NCBI GenBank assembly: GCA_013329135.1
Contig: DUKU01000007.1
Coordinates: forward strand, 21,179 to 29,981
Direction of reading: 5' to 3'
Length of the DNA: 8,803 nt
Source: Thermoplasmata archaeon
Lineage (GTDB): Archaea > Thermoplasmatota > Thermoplasmata > UBA10834
In this document: in pieces, positions 1 to 6,196 of the stretch
Numbering within the stretch: the stretch's first letter is position 1
Layout: the number at the start of each line of letters is the position of its first letter
Position numbers and translations under genes: made by a program
The notes under the pieces: generated by a model
What the model was told of the DNA's origin: nothing
The model's database searches: none
Seen by the model: only the letters and a program-made list of their open reading frames with translations

Positions 1-162
1 GCCACTGGAGCCGACATCAAGGCCGTGTGCACCGAAGCTGGAATGTTTGCCATACGTGAGAACAGGGACATCGTCTCCATGGTCGACTTCGAGAAGGCCA
101 TCTCCAAGGTCCTGGACGAGGGTGACCAGAAGGCGATGGAATCAGGGCCGATGTTCGCCTGA
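1..162 (+). CDS. pan: Proteasome-activating nucleotidase (PAN), C-terminal 53 residues only
   Basis: This is the 3' end of a gene that starts outside the window; frame 1 is open from base 1 to a TGA at 160-162. PAN is the hexameric AAA+ ATPase that unfolds proteins and feeds them into the archaeal 20S proteasome. The visible part is the small C-terminal AAA subdomain. It opens with ATGADIKAVCTEAG, the sensor-2-side helix typical of PAN and eukaryotic Rpt subunits, then MFAIRE and a DFEKAISKVL helix. The last three residues are Met-Phe-Ala, a hydrophobic-aromatic-X tail that sits where PAN carries the HbYX gate-opening motif, with Phe in place of Tyr. The gene converges on a small zinc-ribbon gene 25 bases downstream. 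Recognition rests on memory of the PAN/Rpt C-terminus. Another PAN-like AAA ATPase is possible but less likely. Confidence 0.9.
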   Translation, partial: ATGADIKAVCTEAGMFAIRENRDIVSMVDFEKAISKVLDEGDQKAMESGPMFA

Positions 163-187
163 TGCGGCCAGGAGACGCCTCGCGGGA

Positions 188-385
188 TCACCCGCCCGCG
201 TCGTCCTCTATTTCCTTCTCTATCACGAACGCGCCGATGTAGTTGCACTTCTTGCAATGGTACTTGTATCCCGTTATGAGCGCAGCCTCATAGTACAGGT
301 CAGCGGAACCGCACTGGGGGCACGTGAGGACCTTCCGAGGTGTCTTGGCCTTCTTCTCCTTCCTCCGCGCCAAGATAGATATCAT
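188..385 (-). CDS. Small archaeal zinc-ribbon protein, function unknown
   Basis: A 65-residue protein with one zinc ribbon: CPQC at residues 22-25 and CKKC at 44-47. A conserved-looking core LYYEAALITGYKYHC lies between the knuckles, and the second knuckle leads into YIGAFVIEKE. The N-terminus (residues 7-18) is strongly basic and the C-terminus acidic. Similar short single-ribbon proteins are common in archaea and have no assigned role; nucleic-acid binding or a subunit-like function is only inference. I chose ATG at 385. A TTG at 388 directly precedes it in frame and cannot be excluded; a GGTGA sequence at 396-400 would serve either. The gene is divergent from the MttB-like gene, with only 32 bases between start codons, and convergent with pan. 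It ends in TGA. Confidence 0.75.
   Translation of the reverse strand: MISILARRKEKKAKTPRKVLTCPQCGSADLYYEAALITGYKYHCKKCNYIGAFVIEKEIEDDAGG
374..383 (+). promoter_or_regulatory. Possible TATA element for the MttB-like gene
   Basis: GATAGATATC lies about 39 bases before the ATG at 418. The rpoL and iscA genes in this window show a similar TATA-to-ATG distance, which supports 418 rather than the internal ATG at 436. It lies within the first codons of the divergent zinc-ribbon gene, so expression of the two genes may interfere. Confidence 0.3.
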
Positions 386-411
386 CAATCCGCATTCACC
401 GTCCTGCTTCC

Positions 412-418
412 TACTAAA
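412..418 (-). promoter_or_regulatory. Possible TATA element for the zinc-ribbon gene
   Basis: Read on the minus strand this is TTTAGTA, centred 30 bases before the ATG at 385, a spacing that would give an almost leaderless mRNA. It overlaps the first base of the divergent gene's ATG. The match to an archaeal TATA box is imperfect. Confidence 0.3.
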
Positions 419-1872
419 TGACTTCGGTGGTCTGTATGGATGTGAGATGCGAACCGTTTTCGAGGGACGACATCGGACGGATCCACGACGCGACCATCAG
501 GATCCTTGAGGGGACTGGCATCAAGGTGCTCGAGGACGAGGCTGTGAAGCTCCTCGTCGGGGCAGGAGCCAGCTTCGACAAGGCCACGCGCGTGGTGAGG
601 TTCCCGGAACGCGTTCTCATGGACGCAATATCGACGGCCCCGTCCAGGTTCAAGCTGTACACCCGGGACGGGAAGCATGAGCTGGCGTTCGGCGAGGGCA
701 AGGTCCACCTGAGCAGCCTGGGCACGGCGGTCCAGGTCGAGGGCCTGGACGGGGTCGTGAGGCCGTCGACCGCGAAGGACCTCGAATCCTTCCTAAGGCT
801 GACCGACGCCCTGCCCAACATCGACCACTCCTCGTGGGTCTGCTGGCCCAGGGATGTGCCGGAGCGCATTGCCCACCTTCAGGCGATATTCCTCTCCTTC
901 AAGCACACGAACAAGACGATTGACGGCTGGAACTGGGGGACGAGGGGAACCGAAGAGTCCCTGGACCTTGCCTCGATTGTCTCTGGCGGCAGGGATGCGC
1001 TCGCTGAGAGGCCTCTCATGCTCGGTTTCGCGAACCCAGTTAGCCCGCTCACACTGTCGAAGGAATCCACTGAGGGCCTGATTTCTTACGCCAAGGCTGG
1101 TCAGCCCTGTGTGTATCCGCCCGAGTGCATGGCCGGCGGTACCTCGCCTGCAACGATTGCGGGGCTCCTGGTGCAGCAGAACGCCGAGGTGCTCGCGTCC
1201 GTCGTGGTCGCCCAACTGGCGAGCCCTGGGGCGCCATCCATCTACAGCAGCGTGTCCGGCACGATGGACATGCGCACTGGTTCCATCGCTTTGGGCGCGC
1301 CCGAGGTCGGTCTGATCATGGCCGGGACCGCCCAGCTCGCGAGACGGTACAAGATCCCGTGCCGCGGCACGGGAGGCAACACAGAGGCGATGCTGGCCGA
1401 TTACCAGGCCGGGGCGGAGAGCGCCACGACCTTGTTGATGGCCGGCCTGAGCGGCATCGACTTCGTCTACGACGCGGCTGGCAGCATCGAGTCCAGCCTG
1501 ACCGCGAGTTTCACCAAGCTGGTACTGGACGACGCCGTATGCGGCGAGGTGAAGAGGATCATGACCGGCGTTGACGTCGACGAGGAGACCCTTGCTGTCC
1601 AGGTCATCGAGGCGGCCGGACCCAAGGGTGCCTACCTGAGCAATCCACACACGCTCAAGCACTTCCGGAAGGAGGCCTTCGTCCCACCACAGTTCTGGCG
1701 CGGGCCTCGCGGCAGCTGGGATTCGCAACTGACGAAGGATATCAGGGAGAAGGCCAGACAGAGGGCCGAGGAGATACTCAGGGAGCACGAGGTCGCCTTG
1801 CCTCTCGACACCGACGTCGAGCGGAAGATGACCGCGTACATCAAAGGGATATCGAAGCTGCCAGAGGCGTGA
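418..1872 (+). CDS. MttB-superfamily (trimethylamine/betaine-type) methyltransferase without pyrrolysine
   Basis: A 484-residue protein with the length and layout of the trimethylamine methyltransferase MttB family, whose members move a methyl group from a quaternary or tertiary amine to a corrinoid protein. Recognisable parts are an N-terminal helical region starting SRDDIGRIHDATIRILEGTG (residues 15-34), NPVSPL near 206, the barrel segment GAPSIYSSVSG (271-281), and GTGGNTEAMLADYQAGAES (317-335) through DFVYDAAGSIESSLTASF (348-365), the region around the pyrrolysine of classical MttB. The frame has no in-frame TAG, so this belongs to the non-Pyl branch that includes glycine-betaine methyltransferase MtgB; the true substrate cannot be read from sequence. 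No corrinoid protein or reactivase gene lies nearby. The start is ATG 418; ATG 436 is an alternative. It ends in TGA, 4 bases from the convergent truD stop. Confidence 0.85.
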   Translation: MTSVVCMDVRCEPFSRDDIGRIHDATIRILEGTGIKVLEDEAVKLLVGAGASFDKATRVVRFPERVLMDAISTAPSRFKLYTRDGKHELAFGEGKVHLSSLGTAVQVEGLDGVVRPSTAKDLESFLRLTDALPNIDHSSWVCWPRDVPERIAHLQAIFLSFKHTNKTIDGWNWGTRGTEESLDLASIVSGGRDALAERPLMLGFANPVSPLTLSKESTEGLISYAKAGQPCVYPPECMAGGTSPATIAGLLVQQNAEVLASVVVAQLASPGAPSIYSSVSGTMDMRTGSIALGAPEVGLIMAGTAQLARRYKIPCRGTGGNTEAMLADYQAGAESATTLLMAGLSGIDFVYDAAGSIESSLTASFTKLVLDDAVCGEVKRIMTGVDVDEETLAVQVIEAAGPKGAYLSNPHTLKHFRKEAFVPPQFWRGPRGSWDSQLTKDIREKARQRAEEILREHEVALPLDTDVERKMTAYIKGISKLPEA

Positions 1873-1876
1873 ACCT

Positions 1877-3157
1877 TCAGTAATGGCCCATGTCGGCCTT
1901 CATGAACTCCCTCATGAGACAGGTCGCGTAGCAGCCCTTGTTCAGCGAGAACGCGAACTTGGCTCTCCCATCCTCGATGTCGATCCTCAGGTCCTTGTAG
2001 GGTGCCAGGATCTCCCTCCTTGTGCCCTTCGAGGACGCCTCCCTCAAGCCGATTATCTGGAAATCCATCCTCGAGATGCCTTCGCGCTCGATGATGTCTC
2101 TCTCGATCTCCCCCATGACGCCGTCGGCGAAGGTCGATTCGGTGCCGTACAGCAGGCCGCTCACGAAGGCCTTCCCCTCCGACGCGTTCCTCCTGGCCTT
2201 GTCCAGGTTGTCCGCCGTCACAGGGATGGGGGAGTCGTGGTCCGGCAGATGGTTCTTGTCGAGCGGGAGCACGAGGTCGCCGACCTCGGGCGTCTTCAGG
2301 GAGAGGCCCCGGCGCATCCTCTCACTGATCATCTTGTTGAACAGGTACGACTGGTATGCGTGTACGAACATCATGAGTAGGTTCTGGGGCAGCGTCCTCA
2401 GAGCTCCTATGTAGTCGCCTGGCTTCTCGACCAGATGCCCTATCAATGTCCTCTCGAAGGTGAGCTTCATCGGGAACTCCTTCAGGGCCCTCTCGAAGTC
2501 CCTCGTCTCCTGCAGACGCCTCCTGGCCTCGGTGACCTCGGAGTCCTCCATGAGCGGGTTCGCCACGTATCTCATCACTGCCCCCTCCACGTCCCCCCTG
2601 GTCAGGTCGAGCCCTATGAGGTGTGTTATGGGCCTCACGGATCCGAAGCGCTGCACACCGAAGTAGTTGGGGAATCCCCCGGCGTCATCGAGCAGCTTCC
2701 TTGTCCGTTCACACGAGCTTGTGATGTCCGCGCCAGGCTCGATGTCAGAGACGACGATCTCGAACCTGTTGCCTATGAGGTCCCCTATTGTGATCATCCT
2801 CTTCGCCATGTAGGCGTCCGTCACACGCACATCGGGTATGGCGAGCGCCTGGACATCCGCCAAGGGAGCATTGAACGACATCAGCTGCGTGGCGACGGCC
2901 CGGCTGTCCTTCGTGCCCGCAAAGCCTACGCGCATCCTCCCGACATGGAGGTTCGAGGCGAGCCTGCGCACGAGCCGGTTCGCCTCCCAGTTCCTGTGCC
3001 ACACCTTGGCTATCACGAATCTGCCGTCGGGCGACTCGGGCGGCATTATGGATATCTCGTCCACGGCGAAGTCCTCGGGAGTCTTCCTGAGCTTTCCGCC
3101 CATGCCTGGGACACCCTCAGTAAGGAACATCTCCATGCCGAGGTCGCTCTCTCTCAT
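1877..3157 (-). CDS. truD: tRNA pseudouridine(13) synthase TruD
   Basis: A 426-residue enzyme converting U13 of tRNA to pseudouridine. Family signatures occur in order: an N-terminal segment GVPGMGGKLRKTPEDFAVDE; GFAGTKDSRAVATQ with the catalytic aspartate at residue 84 (E. coli TruD uses Asp80); NYFGVQRFG at 164-172, which opens the TRUD-specific insertion; and a C-terminal FSLNKGCYATCLMREFMKAD near 403-422. Length fits archaeal TruD. A TTG at 3208 would add 17 residues and overlap rpoL. I prefer ATG 3157 because family members start just before this point and a TATA-like TTTTA is centred 29 bases upstream, implying a nearly leaderless transcript. The catalytic parts look intact, so it should be active. 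It follows rpoL on the same strand and converges with the methyltransferase gene. Confidence 0.93.
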   Translation of the reverse strand: MRESDLGMEMFLTEGVPGMGGKLRKTPEDFAVDEISIMPPESPDGRFVIAKVWHRNWEANRLVRRLASNLHVGRMRVGFAGTKDSRAVATQLMSFNAPLADVQALAIPDVRVTDAYMAKRMITIGDLIGNRFEIVVSDIEPGADITSSCERTRKLLDDAGGFPNYFGVQRFGSVRPITHLIGLDLTRGDVEGAVMRYVANPLMEDSEVTEARRRLQETRDFERALKEFPMKLTFERTLIGHLVEKPGDYIGALRTLPQNLLMMFVHAYQSYLFNKMISERMRRGLSLKTPEVGDLVLPLDKNHLPDHDSPIPVTADNLDKARRNASEGKAFVSGLLYGTESTFADGVMGEIERDIIEREGISRMDFQIIGLREASSKGTRREILAPYKDLRIDIEDGRAKFAFSLNKGCYATCLMREFMKADMGHY

Positions 3158-3183
3158 AGCATGATGTGAATGGGCTGTCAGGG

Positions 3184-3190
3184 TAAAAGC
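3184..3190 (-). promoter_or_regulatory. TATA-like element for truD
   Basis: On the minus strand this reads GCTTTTA, centred about 29-30 bases before the truD ATG, just past the rpoL stop. It would start transcription within a few bases of the ATG. Cotranscription with rpoL may also occur. Confidence 0.45.
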
Positions 3191-3200
3191 TTCCCCTGCA

Positions 3201-3476
3201 TCAGCCAAGCTGCTTCTCTATGAGCTGCCGGGCCTCGATGTACTGGTTCACAAGGGACTTGGCCGCCTTCTTCAGGGCCGCCTGGGGCTTGCCGTCATTC
3301 ACACGGACGGCCAGGACGGGCTTGTCAAGCTGCGGGTGCCCCGTGGTGTACCTCGCGTCAGCGACGTTCTTGTCCTGGAGCAGCTCGTGTATCAGAGGAT
3401 AGATCAGGGTCTCGTCGGCGTCGAGAATCTCGACCTTGATGCTGTCCTTCTTCTTCTCAACCAGCTTGAACTCCAT
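3201..3476 (-). CDS. rpoL: DNA-directed RNA polymerase subunit L (Rpo11)
   Basis: A 91-residue homologue of eukaryotic RPB11/AC19 that pairs with subunit D (Rpo3) to form the platform on which archaeal RNA polymerase assembles. The family hallmarks are LIYPLIHELLQDKNVADARYTTGHPQL (about residues 24-50; heterodimer helix followed by the GHP turn), then the beta strand PVLAVRVNDG and a long C-terminal helix of alternating Lys/Ala ending IEKQLG. A GTG at 3491 would add five residues; ATG 3476 is preferred because a TATA element is centred 37 bases upstream and transcription would start after the GTG. Length matches the usual 90-100 residues. The gene has its own promoter and sits between a zinc-ribbon gene and truD. 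Confidence 0.93.
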   Translation of the reverse strand: MEFKLVEKKKDSIKVEILDADETLIYPLIHELLQDKNVADARYTTGHPQLDKPVLAVRVNDGKPQAALKKAAKSLVNQYIEARQLIEKQLG

Positions 3477-3509
3477 GGTTCTCGGACTCACTCGTATGGG
3501 TAGGTGGTT

Positions 3510-3516
3510 GATAAAG
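3510..3516 (-). promoter_or_regulatory. TATA box for rpoL
   Basis: On the minus strand it reads CTTTATC, centred about 37 bases before the rpoL ATG, predicting a leader of about 10 bases. It lies in the 93-base gap between the zinc-ribbon stop and rpoL. That gap otherwise shows no T-run terminator. Confidence 0.55.
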
Positions 3517-3569
3517 CTTCCTGCGGTCGAGGGCGCGGTCCGGGACGGCGTCTTGGGCCTACTGGCTCG

Positions 3570-3803
3570 TCACTTCCGCTTCTTGGTCTTCTTGACTTTG
3601 GCCTTGGCCGGCTTGGCCTTCTTCGCGGGCTTCCGGACGACGGTCTTAGGCTTCGCGGGGGCTGCAATCACGACATCCCTGTCCCTCGGATACATCGTGC
3701 CGCACATCTTGCACACGTCGACCTCGCACCAACGGGCGTCCGAGGTCGCTATGAGCTTGATGATGCACGGGCTCTTGCACATGGGGCACTTGCTGGTCGC
3801 CAT
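3570..3803 (-). CDS. Zinc-ribbon protein with lysine/alanine/proline-rich basic tail
   Basis: A 77-residue protein I cannot assign to a named family. Residues 6-34 form a cysteine-rich head: CPMC at 6-9 and CKMC at 31-34 make a standard zinc ribbon, with extra cysteines at 13 and 26. Residues 49-77 are a disordered, strongly basic tail of PAK/KAKP-type units ending KKTKKRK, reminiscent of histone H1 tails, which suggests DNA or RNA binding (inference). I chose ATG 3803; a TTG three codons earlier overlaps the preceding stop. A GAGGAGGG ribosome-binding sequence at 3813-3820 and a second GAGG closer to the ATG support this start. It begins 5 bases after the hef stop, so it is almost certainly translated from the same message as hef, hinting at a shared role in DNA transactions. 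Confidence 0.75.
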   Translation of the reverse strand: MATSKCPMCKSPCIIKLIATSDARWCEVDVCKMCGTMYPRDRDVVIAAPAKPKTVVRKPAKKAKPAKAKVKKTKKRK

Positions 3804-3808
3804 ACTCC

Positions 3809-6133
3809 TCAACCCTCCTCGCGCCTCTTGCGCATTGCAGTATGAATTCCTTCTGCAATAACCCTTCCGATTCCGGCGGTCTCCATGAGGTCCTCAGCTG
3901 ACGCGTCTTCGACCCCCTCGACGCTCCCCAGTCGCTTCAGGAGCCGCTCGGCTATGGTCGCGGACACGTTGGGCAGTCCCTGCACGAGGAACATCTGCCT
4001 GCCTCCTGGATCGAGTGTCGTCTGGCGTCCTTTCCCTGCCTTGCCTTTCGCCCCCTCTTGCCTGTGCAGGGATGCGATTGCGGCCGCGGTCTGTGACGCG
4101 TCCGTGGTGGAGAGCACGGTCATCTCGAACTCCGAGAGCAGGTCGCCGAGGAAATCGAATGTGGCGGAGTTCACCTTCGGAGAACCCTTTCCTTCGGCCT
4201 CGCCCTGGACGATCAGGACCGGGTGCGCGTACCCTTGCCTCAGCTTCGCGAGCGCCTTCGACAACGACCCTTCGTTGACCTGATCTATGAACGCGTCTAT
4301 GGTCCTGAACGCCACGGCTACCCTGGGCGAGATGACGATGTCCGCACCATCCAGGTCATCTAACTGCAACGAGAACCCGACGTCCGCCAGCGCGCCCACC
4401 AGGTTCGAGCTGGCCATCGATGCCGATGCCGTGAGCGGGACCGGTTCCTTGGACCCTCCCTTCGAGAACTCGCCCAAGGACTTCTGTCCCTCGGCCTCTG
4501 CCACCTTCTGCGCGAGCTCCTCCCGTTCGTTGGGCGCCTGGGGCGTCAGCATGTCCTCGAGCTGTCCCCTCGTGAGCCCAGTCTTGTGTCCAGGCATCTC
4601 TGGCAGTCCCCGACGCACCCGGAGCTTCCTCCTGAGGGAGTCTAGCTCCCGGCGCATCTGCATCTCCTTCTTCCTGCTGGACCAGAAGTACGCTTCGTCC
4701 TTCGTGTCGCGCGTGACGAACATGACCACTCGACCGGCCTGCCTCCTCCCGGTCCTGCCCCTTCTCTGTATGGTCCTTATCTCGGACGGGACGGGCTCGT
4801 AGAACACGACCAGGTCTGTCGTTGGTATGTCCAATCCCTCCTCGGCGATAGACGTTGCCACGAGCACGTTGTGGTCGCCTGCCCTGAACCTTTCGATGAT
4901 CTCCTTCTGCTCCTTCTGGTTGAGGCCGATGTCCTCACCCTTGCTGGACTGGCCGACGAACCTTACGGGTCTCAGCCCGTCGACTGAGGACAGTCTCTGC
5001 GTAAGAATGTCGCATGTGTCCCTGTAGTGTGTGAAGACTATCGCCCTGGAGTCGGGCTTCGAGGCGAACTGCGACTTGAGGATGGGGATGATCTTCTCCA
5101 GTTTCGGGTGCTCCCGTTGCTGGGCGTATAGGAGCGTCCTCGCCTGCTGGAACCTCGCGTCCTTGACGAGATCCCTGGAGGCCTTCGGCCCCCCCTTCTC
5201 CTGGCCCTGCTTCACGAGTTTGTCGAAGTACCCCTCGAGCGCGCCCTTGCCCTGTGTCTGGGCCAGCTCTATACCGTGGTTTATCTTCATCGCGAGCGAG
5301 TTCGCGCTCGCGGCCTGGAACAGGTGGAAGTTCTTAGTCCCCGAATCCAGCTTGGCCCTGATGACCTTGCCAGCTTCGAGCAGGTCCCGCGTGGTCGGTG
5401 GCTTCTTCGGGTCGAGGTACCCGTACGCCCGGAGCTTCACGAACTGCTCGTCCAGGATGCGTTGGAGCAGGTAGGTGACGCGGCCCATCTCTTCTGGCAT
5501 CCCGACGCCTATGAACTCCATCTTGACGTCCTGGGTGTACTTGACCACGTCCTCGTCCAGCTCGGACCTTATCTCGACATTGGTCATGCCGAGGTTCTCG
5601 CACACCTCGGCTATCTTGGCCACGTCGGAGCCAGGAGATGCGGTCATGCCCAGGGCCAGCCCCCCTGTCTCGGAGAACCGCTTGCCTATGGAGACATACG
5701 CGTAGTCTCCTGCTGCCCTGTGCGCCTCGTCGAAGACTATGAGGGAGACATCGTCGAGCGATATCCTCTCCTCGTCCAGGTCGTTCTCGATCACCTGGGG
5801 CGTGGAGACGACCAGCCTCCCGCTCCCCCACATATCCTTCCTCTTGGAGGGGTTGACCTCGCCAGTGAACATGATGGGTTCGGGCTTGAGCAGATGGTCC
5901 CTGAGGAACTTCGCGTGCTGCTCGACAAGGGGCTTTGTCGGCGCCATGAAAAGGACCTTGCCGGTCTTCTTCGACAGCGTTTCAGCGATCACTATGAGCG
6001 CGACGACCGTCTTGCCCATCCCGGTCGGCAGGACCACGAGAGTGGGCTCTTGAAGCGCAGCCTTGGCTATGTTGACCTGGTAGTCCCTTTCCTCGACAGT
6101 ACCGGGTCTTATGAGCTCGTGCTCAACTGACAC
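3809..6133 (-). CDS. hef: Hef/FANCM-family DNA helicase with degenerate XPF nuclease domain
   Basis: A 774-residue (787 from GTG 6172) superfamily 2 helicase of the Hef family, which remodels stalled forks and branched DNA. Numbering from GTG 6133: Walker A PTGMGKT 36-42; DEAH 135-138; TAS 164-166; a helical insert 180-355; motif V around 423-437; QRRGRTGR 456-463; a PCNA-box-like QKSLGEFS 550-557; an XPF-type nuclease fold 564-691; and a tandem HhH domain 715-767 (LPNVSATIAERLL; GIG). In the nuclease fold the usual VDxRE reads TASA, ERK reads AFR (608-610) and the following Asp is Ala, so cleavage is unlikely. The shorter start is preferred because Hef proteins begin just before LIRPGTVE. 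The gene follows iscA by 24 bases from GTG 6172 and is followed 5 bases later by a zinc-ribbon gene. Family assignment is firm; loss of nuclease is inference. Confidence 0.93.
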   Translation of the reverse strand: MSVEHELIRPGTVEERDYQVNIAKAALQEPTLVVLPTGMGKTVVALIVIAETLSKKTGKVLFMAPTKPLVEQHAKFLRDHLLKPEPIMFTGEVNPSKRKDMWGSGRLVVSTPQVIENDLDEERISLDDVSLIVFDEAHRAAGDYAYVSIGKRFSETGGLALGMTASPGSDVAKIAEVCENLGMTNVEIRSELDEDVVKYTQDVKMEFIGVGMPEEMGRVTYLLQRILDEQFVKLRAYGYLDPKKPPTTRDLLEAGKVIRAKLDSGTKNFHLFQAASANSLAMKINHGIELAQTQGKGALEGYFDKLVKQGQEKGGPKASRDLVKDARFQQARTLLYAQQREHPKLEKIIPILKSQFASKPDSRAIVFTHYRDTCDILTQRLSSVDGLRPVRFVGQSSKGEDIGLNQKEQKEIIERFRAGDHNVLVATSIAEEGLDIPTTDLVVFYEPVPSEIRTIQRRGRTGRRQAGRVVMFVTRDTKDEAYFWSSRKKEMQMRRELDSLRRKLRVRRGLPEMPGHKTGLTRGQLEDMLTPQAPNEREELAQKVAEAEGQKSLGEFSKGGSKEPVPLTASASMASSNLVGALADVGFSLQLDDLDGADIVISPRVAVAFRTIDAFIDQVNEGSLSKALAKLRQGYAHPVLIVQGEAEGKGSPKVNSATFDFLGDLLSEFEMTVLSTTDASQTAAAIASLHRQEGAKGKAGKGRQTTLDPGGRQMFLVQGLPNVSATIAERLLKRLGSVEGVEDASAEDLMETAGIGRVIAEGIHTAMRKRREEG
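3813..3820 (-). promoter_or_regulatory. Shine-Dalgarno sequence for the tailed zinc-ribbon gene
   Basis: GAGGAGGG on the minus strand, inside the last codons of hef, with its GGAGG core 10 bases before the ATG at 3803. It supports coupled translation of hef and the zinc-ribbon gene. Confidence 0.5.
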
Positions 6134-6185
6134 AGGCCTTCGAGAACGCCACGTGGGTATGAATGTTTCCACACCGGCGGGACGA

Positions 6186-6195
6186 ATATACTCGG
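6186..6195 (-). promoter_or_regulatory. Possible TATA box ahead of hef
   Basis: GAGTATATTC on the minus strand, in the gap after the iscA stop. Its expected transcription start (about 6162) lies downstream of GTG 6172 and upstream of GTG 6133, another reason to prefer the shorter Hef. It may only supplement read-through from iscA. Confidence 0.4.
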
Positions 6196-6196
6196 T

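Noticed and set aside
793..1788. 331-codon open frame on the minus strand
   Set aside because: It is antisense to the MttB-like gene. Its composition is Arg/Gly/His-rich with no recognisable motif, typical of a mirror frame in GC-rich coding DNA.
436..1872. Shorter MttB-like protein starting at ATG 436
   Set aside because: Not excluded, but the GGTGGT ahead of it is a weak ribosome site at short spacing, and the TATA-like element at 374-383 suits ATG 418 better.
2435..3169. 244-codon open frame on the plus strand
   Set aside because: Antisense to truD, which carries clear catalytic motifs; composition is that of a shadow frame.
3158..3208. 17-residue extension of TruD from a TTG start
   Set aside because: It would overlap the rpoL stop and translate through the predicted truD TATA element; TruD homology begins near ATG 3157.
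4001..4024. Second PCNA-box-like sequence QTTLDPGG in Hef
   Set aside because: It begins like an archaeal PIP box but lacks the aromatic residues needed, reading Pro-Gly-Gly instead. It is probably a linker or a decayed motif.
4275..4340. Possible sequencing frameshift as cause of the AFR triad in Hef
   Set aside because: Homology to the XPF fold continues in the same frame on both sides (ISPRVAV before, IDAF and VLIVQGE after), so a frame error does not explain the lost residues.
5276..6130. 284-codon open frame on the plus strand
   Set aside because: It lies opposite the Hef helicase domain, whose motifs are unmistakable in the minus-strand frame; this frame shows no family signal.
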